Source of the DNA: Onchocerca volvulus
Taxonomy: Eukaryota; Nematoda; Chromadorea; Rhabditida; Onchocercidae
DNA: 64,000 nt
Direction: 5' to 3'
Assembly: GCA_000499405.2 (NCBI GenBank)
Contig: HG738137.1
Location: 18,374,581 to 18,438,580, forward strand
Each line of letters opens with the position of its first letter. Positions within the stretch are counted from its first letter, which is position 1. Shown in pieces: positions 39,410-53,300 of this stretch. A program made the translations under genes and the position numbers. Under the pieces are notes generated by a model. It searched no databases. It was not told the origin of the DNA and was given only the letters and a program-made list of their open reading frames with translations.

Positions 39410-42101
39410 CATTTGCCTACATTCTTATAAATTTCATTTCAACATTTGTAATAATTTAAAATGAAACAAGAAAGAATACCAATATATTTTTAAAAGAAAT
39501 GTTATGTATTCTTAAAAGAACTCAAATTTTGCTCTATTATATCGAAACTATAACTCAGTGTATTGGGAAAAAACAAAAAATTTCTTCGAAAGAATTGAAC
39601 TGAAATTAAAAATGTATTTTTTTTGTAAATTTGAAAGCATTATGTGACTAAATATTTCAAATTATAAACAATCGTAAGACTTTTTAATTTTCATTGTCCA
39701 GATCATACTAATTTCACTGTTATTTTAGAAACCGTATCTGTGACATTTTATAAGTTTTCTTCCTGAAAAATCTTTGTATATTCAATATCTTTAACAAACG
39801 ATACTGAAAACAACAAGAGAGATAAGAAATTCTCACAACTTCAAATTGTTGAATTACCAATAAAAATTTCAAGGCTCACAAATACTGATTTGGCCTAATA
39901 GTCCGAGTCTTTCGTAATTTAGCTCTGAATCGATTTATCTTGCTCTAAATGTAAAAAATATTAGTTGACGAGAATTTCAAATTGAAATTATCTTTCAGAT
40001 TATTTTCATTATCGAAATTATTTCTATTTCATATGCATAAGGAAAAAATTACAGCTATTTTACTTATGTATTTTCGTTGTTTTTTCTTCTTTTTTTTTTT
40101 ACTGAAAAAAACAACTCACGCCATTCGCTGAACTTATATTTATAATTAATCCCTTCTGGCGTGCAATCAGAATGCATGAAGCTAAGCCTGAGCAAATGTA
40201 AACATCGTAAATCAAAAAGGTTTATTTCAATTCTGAGAGTAATCTTATTATGGAATTGCGTCATTTGATTGGATAATAAAACCAAAATGACATTTCTTGA
40301 AAACTGATTTTTCGTTCTTTTTTTTTCTCGTTTAGAAACGATGAAGGAACAATGCTAATAATGTGATGCTATTAACGGAGATGTGAAAAATGAATTTCTC
40401 AAAAAAAGTAGGATTAAATTTCATGAAATTGAGAAATTCTCTGCCTATTATCGAGTACATAAAGATTAGCCATTTATAGTAGTATTACTTTATTATTACG
40501 AAAGTTTGAATACCATATAAAAAATGAAAGTCATGATAATTATGAAAATGGAAGTTATAATAATTAACTTCCTCTCTTTTTTCTTTCCTCTTCTACACTT
40601 TTGCAAAAAATTTAAAAATTAGAATTTCATATTAAAAGTTTTTACTATTTTTTTTTTGCATACTTTTTCTCCTTCTTTGTTCTAAAACTTTATTATCGTG
40701 ATTATGATTATAACTTTATTTGTACTATTATTATTATCACTAATACAAAGATGTATTACTATTTTACTTCATGATGGATTTAAAAGGAATCACAAATTCA
40801 TTTTCATTATAAAGTGCTTTCTCCAGTTTTGCTCATTGGATACATTTTTTGAATACCACGGCTATTACTTTCCATGAGAAAGCGATGATGCCTGGATAGT
40901 TCGAGCATTTTCGAGCATTTCACACGAAAATTAATCTTCATTGACGCCTGCCTTAAAACCATTATCTATGTAAATATGTATTATATCACTTTATCGGAAT
41001 ATTGATTTTTGCCGACTTTCCATTGGCTATTTATTTCTCCCATATTTTGTCATCGAATGAAAATGTTAAAAAAAGCCAAAAATATTAATGTGATCACATT
41101 GAGTTTAAATTATCGTCTACCTTTTTTCTTTTTCTTTTCATCCATTTGTCATATTTTGTTGGAAGTTGTTCAAATGTTTTTTCTTTTCCCTTTTCAAAAT
41201 GTACTTTGTTAATAACTGCCAAACAACTATTACAATGATTTACTCATTCGAGGAAGAACAATCTTTGTTAAACTGCCAGCAGACAAATTAATCAGATTTT
41301 CAGGGATCTTCAAGTTCATTGAATTCATTTCACATTCAGAATGAATTTAAAATTGAAGAAGACTTTAATTACCAATTTTTGTTTTAGATTTTTCATATTT
41401 TTGTACTGCACAAATCAAACAAGCAAAAAATCTTTTCCTTGAAAAGCAATGAATGAAATCATATTGGAAATTAATTTTTTGATGCAATTACAAATTTTAT
41501 GTTCTCGAGCAAACAATTCGCTCTCTTGTCGGCTATAAAATTTCAATTTTTAATTTCTGATTTCATTTTCACCTTTCGCCTTTTTCCATTCATTATTATA
41601 TAAATGTGGCATTAGACTTATAGTTTCATGATATAGTTTCTTGCAATTCAGTGATGACAATATGAATTGCTGAAAAAGTTAGCATCTCTAATCTCGTTTC
41701 AAATTTTGATCATATTCAATGAATCAATTAATTTATTCCCAATAAAAACATTCTCAATCGATCGTTTAACAAATTACTCGTTTACTACTAACGTGAAACT
41801 GCAGAGACAATGATATAATTAATTATTTGTCGTTTTTTTATCTGATTGAACCCGCTGTTTTATGCTGATGATTTAATTGTAAGAAATCATTTCTGCTATT
41901 ATTGCATTCATTGAAATTTCGCAGAAGGAAGATAAAGTGTGTACGTGCACATTAATTACTATAAATATTAATTGCATTATAATTTCAGAAATTTCGAGAA
42001 TCAAAAGAAGAATTTTCGTTACTGAACTTTTTTGCTCATCGTGGAGTAATCATATGCTGTATCATTTTTGTGGCCAATTGAATTTATCAATTGAACTGCA
42101 A

Positions 42102-44452
42102 ATGGGTAATCATATTTCATGGAAAAGAAAAAAAGTGATTGGGGACCCACTGAATGACGTAGCCAATGATATTTCTCGGAAAACGTCTGATTCTCACGTA
42201 TCGAAGCTTCAGATTAGTATCAAGCATGAAGAATATGACCTAAATCAGCAGCAAATATCAATATCGCAAATATCATTTTCTAAGAAACTAAAATCAAACA
42301 TCTGTTGCGAGAAGCAAGACGTGATTCATAACAGTACAAAGAATGTGAACAATGAGAAATTGAAATCAAATTCAGAAATTAATCCACAACTTTGCGTGCG
42401 ATCAAAATTATTAAATAAAATGAAGTTTAAGAGTTTGAAAAGCGAAAGAAAAAGTACTACAACTGGCGAGAAACGAAACCAATCATTGGCTCGAGCAAGG
42501 TACTATTAGTTCAATAAGTTTAATTTCTTGACAAAAAATCGGAATGAAAAATGTGACGAAACTACTGGTGATTTTACACTGTAAACAAATAGATACAGTC
42601 CACCGGCACGGAAAAGCTCTAAAGTAACGGAATTTCAGGAATCTTCAGGACATTTTTCTGAGGAAAATACATCAAAACGCGACTCAATGACAATAAACTT
42701 CTAAAAATAGAAACAGAGATAACACGAATTTGTCTTTAATTAGAACAGAATTGGGTTATTTCGGTCACTTTTATGCGACTAATAACATAAACAGTGTAAT
42801 AAACAATAACAATTTCCTGCAAAATAGCGAAAAGTACAAAATAATAACATAATTGCAACTGAAATAAACAGTGATTCGAAATTTGCAGGATTTAAAAACT
42901 GTAAAGTTTAATAAGAATCGAAAAAGGCTCGAAATATTTTCATACTCGCACTTTTATTTGGAATTAGAAAAGCATTTAAAGAAATATATATAAATATATA
43001 TAATACTTTTTCATCTCGGTTAATTTTATTTTTGATTAAATTTAATGACTAAATCTTTTCAATATATTCTATTGCTCATGAGAAACTATTTCTAATTCCA
43101 AAAAAAGTATTGAAAGAATTAAAAACTGATTTTTTGATTGCATCATATTTTCCTTTTTAAAACTGAAATTTTTTCGGCATATAATTTAAAACAATCAATG
43201 AAGAACTTTTGCTCAGAACATGGGAACTTAAAAACGAATCGGAAAAGCAATTCCGTACTAACAAATCTGATTGTCGTGGAACACATCCGATCTCATCACA
43301 GGGACGTGAAATCATTCAAGCCTGTTTCAGCAATCATCATAACGAGATCGGTTACCGTATTTTTATGCGAGTTTTTGAAAAGCGTCCGGATTATCAAAGG
43401 TTTATTTCAAATCAGAAGCAATTCTTATTTATTTATGATATTGAAATTATTTTATTGAAAATGTGTTCATAAAAAGATGAGTGGGACAGATGGAAAATAT
43501 TGAAAAATGCAGAAAATTTGGTACTTGAAAAGTTAATTCAAATAATTAAATTTATTGCTTCAAGTAACTTAACTTTTAACTTTATTTGAAAATTTCAACT
43601 TTATTTCAGGGGAAAATTGAAGTGATACACCGGATGGAATAAATGGAGTTAAATAATCGTGAATTTGGAGCATTATAAATTTAATTGTTCCTATTTTTTA
43701 GATTTGTACATGCTCTCGGCAGGGAAAAATGGCTGAGTTCTTCTATTGAACTCCGTGATTACCTGAATAATGTTGTAAGCAAGGTGAGCTGCACCAAATG
43801 GATACTTTTGATTGAAGTGATGTACTAAATAATTGAAATCTCAAAATGGAATAGTTGAAATCTCATAGTGATCGCTTTGGAATTGAATTGCTACTACTAT
43901 AGAGAAGATTATCAACAATATTATTAAGATTATAAAAAGTTGAATGGCAATGAAAACTTAATGAAGGGTCAAGATAACGTAAAAGTTCGACTATCTTCCA
44001 GGTTCACGATGTGACAGCAATAGAAGAAATATCACGAAACTACGGTGAACAACATGTGCCATTGAAAAAATATGGCTTTAAGCCTGATTTCTGGGTTAGC
44101 ATTGCCGATGCGATAGCAATTGAATGCGTCATATTAGATATGGCTAATCATCAAGTAATTAATTCTTCAACTTGTTTATTTGCAGTTAAATTGGTGTATA
44201 AATTTAAATATTTTTAAATTCTGCAAATTTCAAATCTGAATTTTTCATTTTCAGCCAACCGAAACAGTTATGGCATGGTCTCAGCTAACATCATTGATGT
44301 TTACTTCCATTCGTGATGGTTACTATGCAGCATTGCGATCTCAAAGACAATTGCTCAAGAATTGTAAGAATTCAGAATGGCGCCTAACCATCGATTCTAC
44401 TAGCAGTTTGAATGATTCTGCTCCATCAACTGGTGAAAAATTTGAGAGTTGA
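42102..44452 (+). CDS. Nematode-type globin with long N-terminal extension
   Basis: Haem protein of the diverse nematode glb family, whose members have oxygen, redox or signalling roles. Exons keep frame: 42102-42499, 43217-43399, 43702-43783, 44002-44154, 44255-44452. Residues 1-132 are a polar, Lys/Ser/Asn-rich extension without globin character. The globin fold then starts near RTWELKNE, with GREIIQACF (A/B helices), EIGYRIFMRVFEKRPDYQRF (B-C-CD, with the CD1 Phe), LRDYLNNVVSKVHDV (E), and NYGEQHVPLKKYG, where the His is the proximal F8 haem ligand. The G/H helices (WSQLTSLMFTSIRDGYYAAL) follow, then a Ser-rich tail. The start MGNHIS fits the N-myristoylation rule (Gly2, Ser6), but an in-frame ATG at 42054 is nearer the acceptor at 41988 and would mask it. 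The distal E7 residue could not be placed with confidence. Confidence 0.9.
42593..42704 (+). other. Possible alternative exon of the globin gene
   Basis: Follows an AG at 42591-42592 in the same phase as the first globin exon donor, and stays open for 36 codons (starting YSPPARKSSKVTEFQ) before TAA at 42702. Composition resembles the polar N-terminal extension. Splicing to it would give a short product without the globin fold, unless an internal GT (after SSK) is used. That GT does not match the phase of the next exon. Confidence 0.35.
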
Positions 44453-44530
44453 CAGATTATTTAAATTACTGAATTGTTTGGAATATTAAGTTTTGACAGC
44501 AATAAGACATAAGTTTTTTGAAATATGATG

Positions 44531-44552
44531 AATAAAAACATAATGGAATAAA
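44531..44552 (+). promoter_or_regulatory. Tandem polyadenylation signals of the globin gene
   Basis: Two AATAAA hexamers, at 44531-44536 and 44547-44552, about 80-95 bases after the globin stop codon, a usual distance for nematode 3' UTRs. Confidence 0.65.
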
Positions 44553-45329
44553 ACATAGTTAAGTAACAAATCTGATTAATTAGAAAACTCATTTTACCTG
44601 TTTCTTTTTGTCTGATTTTTCATACATTTCTTAGAGGATATTTTAAAAGTTCTAGGGTTCAAGATTTTAATATCCAATAAATTTATATGAAAACTCAGTT
44701 TAATTGTTTCAAAACCGTTATCTTACGATGATTCGAGGAAATTAAATTTCTCACAGCAATGACAAGTTTATTGTTTTCAGTTCCAATTTTCTAATATTTT
44801 TAATTTCATATTATGACTCATTCTTTTAATTATTTCAAATCCATCCAGTATTGGATTATAGATTGTCGAATTTAAGTCAAATTAGTTATTATTGATGAAA
44901 GTATTATAGAATATAGGAATTTATCAAAGTAAGATCAAATTTTGATAGTCTAGCCTGTCGAATACACGCTTTATATTTCTGTCATCGTCAACATTCACGA
45001 AATTTAGGATAATATTTAAATATTTTCGATAGTCAAAATTAATTTTTTGATTTACGATTTATTTTTTTATTTATCTATTTTTTACTGTTTATTTTTTATT
45101 TATTTTTTTGTTTTTTTCTTTACTTTTTGAATTACATAGTTTTCAATGCTTTTCCTCCTATTATCTTATTGATTTCTCAAGTTTTTATTGAATGGAATAT
45201 TTTAGAATCATTTTTCAATATCTACATTTTAAAAGTCTTTCATCCCTAAAATCCTCTTGAAACTGAAACAAATTAATATCATATAAGGGACAAATCCCAT
45301 GAAATATTCTGAGCTATTATTATATTTGT

Positions 45330-45950
45330 TTACATATCGTAAATGATAAAATTACTGTTTTTCTTTGCAAATATTTATTAATAAATTTTTTTAAATTAAT
45401 AACCATACCCCGGCTACGCTCCGATTTATCGTCACAGATCATATTAAGCAAGCATTTATTTCGTCCGCTGATGTCGATCGGGGAATTACAGGTAATGTTT
45501 GCTTTAAATCCCCTGCAAGCAATATGAGTACATTCCCAAATGCTAGGGGTTTCCACACAATCTTGCTATGATCGATCAAGATTCTCGAGCGATTTTTTGC
45601 GCACCATTGTACATTTATTTCAAACAATGAGTTTGCATTTGCGATACTTTTCCCATGCCGGATGTTTTGGAAATGTTGCACGTGGGAGTTTCAATGAATT
45701 GCATGCTCAATGGCAATTTCAAAGAGGAATGAGCAGTTCTTGCACCTGGTAACAATGACGCAGCTATACTGGACGATGCAAGAGCTAATACTATGCTATT
45801 TTGGATCAAATTGCTGCAAGAATCAATTTAGTGCCAATTACTGTCAGAATCCTAGGCAATTTTTATCAGTTCTTTCTGGCGCATCTAAGAAGATGTCTCC
45901 AAGATGTTTATTGACAGTCTACATTATTTAATCGTAAATGCCTTTTTATT
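45330..45950 (-). pseudogene. Decayed Helitron/PIF1-type helicase fragment
   Basis: On the minus strand, frames spread over this region resemble the PIF1-like helicase domain of Helitron transposons, in family order. The nucleotide-binding region near 45880-45930 reads DAPERTDKN, where the family has a GTGKT Walker A core. Next come LALASSSIAASLLPGARTAH and CNISKTSGMGKV (45809-45640). Then follows GNVLILLAGDLKQTLPVIPR with STSADEINACL (about 45540-45439), which corresponds to the Walker B and following motifs. The parts lie in different frames and are broken by stops, so no intact protein can be made. No Rep nuclease domain was seen. The element is surrounded by repeats of the family found at 46.7-47.2 kb. 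Confidence 0.85.
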
Positions 45951-46719
45951 GAAGCGTTGGCTTAGAAATATTTGATTTCACATATAACAAAAGATTAACC
46001 GTGTTATAATTTTGCTCACAATGCAATTCTACATCAACGAAGTGGCAGCAGATCGATTCACTCTCAGCCGTGCATCCTCAAGTTTGTTTGATATCGATTT
46101 GCTCGTATTTGAGCCATTCTTTGTTTTTTTTTTTTTTTTTTTTTATCATTCGCTGTTGTCCGTTCTTCCTCAGATTGATTTGCCATTAATCGTCGCATTA
46201 TTACCACTGCGCGAGTTCGACGACTTAAGAGCTTGATCTTCTGCGAGATCTTGATCTTATGTGAGGTATTATTGGATGAACTAAAATAGATCGATTACAC
46301 CCGGATTGTTCTCGAAAAAAAAAAAATGGACCGTCCTCGAAATTGAAAACAGATCGATTGCATTCGAATTGTATGAAATTATTTAAGAATATCCAAGCAA
46401 ATTGATCACTGGATTATTTTTTCTTTAAACTTATAAAGAGCAGAAATCCTTGGCTGTTGATTTGCTGTTTCTGCTATGTCGATCTGAGTCGTTGTAAAAC
46501 TGTCGCTGTGTCAGTGCAAAAACTCCGAACTAAACCATCTGGTGAACTCGAATTGTTGTTGAACTTGAACTGAACTGTTCCAAAATCCGAATCCTTTCTC
46601 CTTTCTTAATCTCCAACATGTCGTCTCATGATTGGTTGAACTCATTTTGTTTATCTATTAATCGGAACGTTTTGGCGGTAAACATGTTTATCCTTACGAA
46701 TAGGTTAAGAAAAGTAGGT
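45951..46719. other. Non-coding DNA beside the helicase fragment
   Basis: Contains a T run of about 21 bases near 46124-46144 and moderately complex sequence that is probably the rest of the decayed transposon. It includes several ATCGAT/GATCGATT-like motifs. No domain was recognised. Confidence 0.45.
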
Positions 46720-47207
46720 ATGTTCATATAGAAATAAGTACCTATTTAAATGCAGCGTTGTATTAAAATTTCAAATCAAGAAGTTGCAACGTTGTGTAAA
46801 AATGAACAACGAAATTCACATTTTTATTGATTGTTTTATTGTAACAGGTGTTATGGATAAAAAAGAATAAAAAAATTTTAAAAACAAGAAGAAAGTATAT
46901 TTGTATAGAAACATTCGCTATTCGAATGCAACGTTGTTTCAAAATTACAAATCAATCGATGAAGAACTTGAAATTTTGTTCAAATAACGTGAATAACGTG
47001 CCATTTTTGCAAAAAGTAAGCGTAGACAATAAATTCAATTGCTCGCGTACTTTTATCTGTCACAAGTGTGACAAGTTAAAAAAAAAAAGTAAATAAACAC
47101 GCATCTATTCGAATGCACTGTTGTGTCAAAATATGAAGGCAACCGGTGAAGAATTGCAAAGTTATATTAGTGGTGCAAGAAGCATTTACATTTTTATCTA
47201 AAGAGAT
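46720..47207. repeat. Three degenerate copies of the dispersed repeat unit
   Basis: Three successive units carry variants of ATTCGAATGCAACGTTGTGT followed by TTCAAATCA and GAAGAATTGCAACGTTGT-like sequence, near 46755, 46920 and 47110. The last ends GCATTTACATTTTTATCT (about 47183-47200), the reverse complement of the end at 25.8 kb. They lie about 0.8-1.3 kb from the helicase fragment. Confidence 0.65.
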
Positions 47208-47387
47208 TATTCTTTAATTCTAGGCACAACAATGGAACTTTTGTTGAAGAAGAATTCAACTCATTCGGTTTACAGATAGACTAAGTAAATCGAATTCTTC
47301 AGTTTCTCTGGAAAGACTCAAACTTTTGCGGAAATGTCAAGAAATCTCGGTAGTATCTATTCAATGATATCTGTTTGGTTTGTGATA

Positions 47388-50300
47388 TCATGATTGAATG
47401 GGATCAATTGTTTGATTCACTTGTTTTAGATTCGTTTCACTGTTTAGTGTTTGATACAGCGTGTTGCAGACTGGCATCGTTGCTTCTATCGGTTGTTTTT
47501 CATCTAGGACAAGTTCATTTAACCAAAAGGTGTTCACATCTCCTACAAAAATTGAATGTTTGATATTTCGGCAGTAATTAATGAATGCTTTCTAAAGTTA
47601 AAACAAATAACCTTTGCCTTTTACATGCACCACTCCGCGTTTTGTGAGCTTATATTTGGAATATTCCATCAAAATCTTTGCTGTGCTTTCAGCTACTTGT
47701 ATCTGATTAGCCTGACAATTGCTTTGCATTCGAGATGCGAAATTTACCTAAAAAAAAAAATGCCATAATTCTCGATTTAAAATTTTGCTTTTGAAATTTC
47801 GAAAATTCAACAAATTTACATAACTCAAACTTTCTCAAGAAAAATACCGTATCACCAAATAAACAGTATCTTGGCGATCGTAAACCGATAACACCAGCAG
47901 CAATAGGCCCGCAATGGAATCCGATACGAACACGAAGGCGCCAATTCGGTGCGGCAATGACTTTATGGGCGAAAGTTTTCTGTAATATATTAATTATTGA
48001 AAATTGAAAAAACAATTTTACATTAAATTTACTTGGACTATTTGGTGTGATTTATTCTATTCCAAATATATAATGGCGGAAATGTCTCATCTATTCAATA
48101 TATTTTACTATAAAATATTACCTGTCGTATTTTAAGTGCAATTTCAGCAATTTCGAAAATATGCTTTCCGCCATTTTCACTAGGCACTCCTGATGCCATC
48201 ATATATGTTTCACCTGTTGTTTCAACTTTATAAGCATCGTGACATTTGATTACTTCGTCGAAAGACATGAAGGCTTCATTCAAAAAGGTAATCACCTAAA
48301 TAACATTATGAAGAATAAAAATGAAATTCAACAATAATTAAGCTTCTTGAATTTCAAATAATTATACATAAAGTTATATTTTAAACATAATTTTATTCTT
48401 TTCTAGTGATGAAATTTGCAAAATTTATTGAAAATAAATTTGCAAAATTTATTGAAAATAAATTAGAGCATTTCTAAATTTTGAGATTTCATTCAGTTCC
48501 CATGTTGTCACCAAAGTTCATCGTTTATTGTAAAATTTGAAAAATTATTGCTTTTTAATTCAGTATATTGGTAAATCTCAATATTACTAATAACTGGGAA
48601 ATGCTACAAACCTGCTCAGGTGTGCACTGTTCCATCAGATTCATAAAATCAATGATCTGACAGAATCCAACTGTAACTGAATCATAATTTCGTGGAATGA
48701 CTGCTCTGCCTGCTTTGAGTTCTGCTGCTATGGCTCTAATAATGTTCTGGTCAATATTTCCAAACAATATAATTTAATCTAAGATTTTGGAAAGTTCTTT
48801 TTTTTCAAAAAAAAATAACGGAAATATTTTTAAATAATTTCACAAATGGGACAAACGGTGGTAGCATTTCGCAAAGTAATCGATCAGTTTGTTCTTGTGC
48901 TTCTACCAAAAGTGAAGTTCGTTCCGCAACAATTTGTTCCAAGTTCTGTGCATATTTCTCATTCATGTTGATCATTTGATCCACCAAATTGCCTTTTCTT
49001 AAATGGCAGTGAATTGAAAAATAAAAAAAATAAATGAAATAGAATTACATTATCTTAAAAATATCAAGAAGAAAATTGATTTCCAAAACAATATTCATAT
49101 ATGCAAATACTTTTCCAAATTTGATGAAAATTTTCAAAATAAGCAAAACTTTTGACTTATTTGCTTTATTTTCAATTATTTGGCGTACTTTTCTGATGCT
49201 TTCAATTAATTGGCATATTTTTCTGACAACGAATTTGTAACAAATCTGCTAAAAATTTACGAGCATGAAAAAATTGTTCCAATAGTTTGACGAATAGATC
49301 GAAGTTTCGGCCGTGCTTCTGGTATTGCATTCCAGCACTGGCACATCAATGTAATTAGCTGCAAAGTATCAATTTCAAACTTTTTTACTCTCGTTCCATA
49401 TTAAAAACTCCTTCGCAGTTTTTTTGATCATTATGATTAGATAATCAGGTTCAAAACTTTTTTTGAAAATCTTAAAGAATATTTGAATTAATTAATAGCG
49501 AAAAATATTTATTAAAAACTGACCGGATCATCATTATCATCATCATCAATCGGTGGCCGTAGCGATTTATGAATTATATTATCGAGTACTTCTGCAATTA
49601 GCTTGCTTCTATGAGAATGATAATATTCATTTTCCTCTTTGTGTAGCTTTTTTTTTTATATAAGATTATCAAATTTCTTTAAACGAGTAATTCTTTAAAA
49701 TCATTCTTGAAACCTTTTAGTGAAAATCGATCAAATGGCTTGATCCGATAAATAATTGAATAAAGCATTATTCCGAAGCTATATATGTCGCCGACAACGG
49801 TACCTTTCGGAAAATTCCATCCAATTTGAACATCAGCTAATAGTTCTGGAGCAACTGTGATGTAAACTGAAAACAATAAGAGCAGAAATTGTGATATTTC
49901 ATTAGATTTCTTAGGCTATTTGAATTTGATCCAAAATCATATGCATAATTTTAATGACCTAAAAACTTTTGTTAAATCTCTTTCTCGTTTAATTTTTTCT
50001 ATTTCAAAAAATGACTTACATTGTTGAGGAATCAATTCTGAAGCACGTATATAATTCTGATTAATCATTTCATTCAGCATGCTTGAAATTCCGAAATTTG
50101 TTAATTTCAGAACCCAGTTCGTATCGATCATGCATGTTTTTAATGATAGCATCCCATGATAACCAATCGATGATTTGTGTAAATATTGTAATCCCTAAAG
50201 TATCATTCAATTTTTTTCAAGAATGGATTGAGCGAGAATGGTAGTAATTCTACGAATAGCAATAGATTTCGCGATTGATTTTGACTGATTCATCAAATAA

Positions 50301-53300
50301 AATTCGTTAGATTACTGTGACTTCCTCGCAGAGGAGTAGAAAGTTTGGAAATGAATTATTGCATTTTTGATATTGAAGCCATTTAAAATACATGTTCCAA
50401 CAGAATCCATTAAATTATTGTAATTTAATCATTTCAATTCATAAAGGACTTTTACAAAAACTCTTATGTGCACATTGACAAAATCATCACTAAATGATAA
50501 TATTGACAATACCTTTAGAATATCTTTGATAAAGGCACTCTTGAATGTATCGTCGACGTTAAATTGTTGATCATAGATGAAATCCTCCAGCGATGCACGT
50601 TCGATCAACGTATATAACACGTAGAAACGATCCAGGTCATTGTAGCAGATTCCAATAAAATTTGTTAGATTGTTGTGATTCAATGATTTCAATTCATAAA
50701 GGAATTTCAATTTCGCTTTATTCCACAGAATTCGTTTCTGTTGTTTGAAACATATAAATTCAGCTTTTAAAGTACCAACCAAAGCGTAGGAATCCAAATG
50801 CCGTCGCTTGTTGCTTAAGTGATCACTCACTGCATTTCCTTTCGACTAAAAATCTCAGAATTCAATAATAAATTTAAAAGACGAAAAATTTTTTAGTAAA
50901 ACTAATCAAACTTCATAAGTGTAAAGATTCATTCAAAGAAAAAATTAAGATACCCTTTTTGTTTCAATAACTTTTAAATTCTCTTTTGAAATCCTCCACA
51001 TCATTCGGTACATTTCCAAATGTTTGCTGAAAATGGACATTATAAATTATCAAAAATAATATTGAATAAAATCGGTTTTCAATCATAAGAAATATGTTAT
51101 GTTCAAAATTGAGATTGACTATTAAATTTTTTATCAATATCCGGCAATGGATATATGCTGAAATATTAAACTTCCACTTTTTGCCTCCGACGAAAGATAG
51201 TTTAAAATATTGCATCAATTAACAGAAAATTCGTTAGAATAGATAGATATTGATGGTCTCATTTCTCCCGAAAGTTAATTTTTTTGGCAGAGTTAAACTA
51301 TATATTTCAAAGTATAGTTATGATTATATTTACTTTCTTCGATAGAAATAGAAGACAACTGAACCAAGCATCAAACCAATAATGGAACCAACAGCGCTGA
51401 GAAAAATAGTGCGGAAAAAATAATTGTATTTAACGGTTATTTTGATGGTAACATTTTTGTAAGCATTCCAGAAGTTGTCATCCGTAATTTGCATTTCCTA
51501 CAATGCATACTTTGTTTTTTTTTTTCTTCTCCAAGAATTCAATAAAAAATCAAACAAATGAATAAATATGATTATAATATTTTTGAACAAAAATTGGAAA
51601 CCAACAATTTTATCAAAAATGAATTAAATTGTAGGGCTCATGTTTCTCTATTATACATTTAATGACTGGCGTCCTTTGATATTCGACCGTATCCAGCATA
51701 CGATTATACTAAATTCGAAGCAAACTTATCACTTTTAATTGTAGCAAAATTAATACGACCGAAAAAGATCAAAAAAAAAAAAAAAAATTGAAAAATTAAC
51801 TTCGCTCGATAAAGAATTACCAAATCGAAACATTTATTTTCATGTGTACATGGAGCTCGAATCATCGATAATATCATAACGTTCTCGAATTCATCATTTT
51901 CTGAAGGTATCCATTGAAATGCATAATTTTGCAAACGTTTTGCTATTCCATCAAAAGTGACATTCCCAAATATATCTACAAGAAAATGAGAAATTTTAGT
52001 TTCAATCACTGTGATACAGGTTTTAAATTGAACTTCTTGACTGGTGAATTAATTGATTGACTTTTGGATGTTGAGTAAAACTATCGAAAGCAATAATTAT
52101 GAGGGCGCGGAGATGCGCATACGAAAGAAAGTTTGATTATTCCAGCATAAGCAGTCAAAACTTGAAGCAAAAAATAAAATTATGCTATAAACCGATGAAT
52201 TGTTGATTTCTCATTGATTGAGCGAACTTCTTGCCATCGAGAATTAAACTATGTCCGATACCAAAACAGAAACCGTAACATGCATCATACATTGTCACAT
52301 ATGTCTCTATTTCTTCCTATGAAGAAGTATAAAATTTTAAGAAACGATTGATCTACAGTATTACGGATTCTACAGTGTCGATGGTCCCTGATTTACAGTA
52401 TCGCTGATCTATAGTATCAGTGTTGATCTATCAATTGTCATCAGTAACTGCACGATCGACATTAGCAGCTTTTTAAATGATTTTCAATTATACAATGTAC
52501 TATGATATTAGCTTCTCTTACACAGCGATTACGGTAATTGTTCTACCATATTATTCCATTTTCCTCTCCTTCCTTCCCGAAAGATAAAAAATAAAACTTA
52601 CCTTTTTTACTACGAAATTAAGCCGTTTATTTAGCTCATCCCCGGCTGATTCATATCTTTCAATTATTGGAGCTAACTGAAAGTGATCATCATGAAATTT
52701 CAAAAGGTATCAATTTAAGTCTTGAGAGAATGATTCGTTATCAGTAAGATTTCATGAAATTTCTCTCTTCCAGTGTTGAAAATTTTTTTTTTATTAATTA
52801 TTATCGCAGCAGCAACTTACAATAATGATCTTAGCATGGCTGATGATATGTTTGACTTTACTGGCACATATTTCGCTAATTTGATTGCATACCAAAATTA
52901 TCATATAGTGATCGTTGCTCAATGTAGTAACATCTAGATTATGAAAAACCATTTCCAAATTTATGAAATCATTTCCAAAAATTATCACTGAAAAAACCAG
53001 GCTTATATAAATTTAACTATTCAGTTTTTGTAATCATACTTAAAATTTTAATTACTTCAAGCGAATTGATCTGAACATCACCTTTATTTACAAGATGAAG
53101 AAAAATCAAGAAGTATTATTACCATTTAGACTAGGTTTTTTCTTGATAAAGGAATGAAATTATAAAATTTAAGTAATATTCTGAACTTTTCCTGTAAGAA
53201 AAAAAAGACCGAATGTCTTACAGTATTATGACTAATCATACTTAAATACCTGAACGATTGCTCAATGCTGAATATGTAAAACATGAAATATTTGAATTTA

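Larger units (their letters stand above)
36359..42053. other. Gene-free interval, DHRS1 to globin
   Basis: About 5.7 kb, AT-rich, with long T runs and one 27-base A run. Open frames such as 38859-39101, 41009-41212 and minus 40064-40285 have low complexity and no exon support. A hairpin lies at 39328-39409. The globin promoter should be in its last part; a good splice acceptor (AATTTCAG) ends at 41988, 66 bases before the first in-frame ATG of the globin gene. Confidence 0.5.

Noticed and set aside
45540..45931. Plus-strand open frames at 45540-45752 and 45710-45931
   Set aside because: They are shadows of the decayed helicase, which reads on the minus strand.
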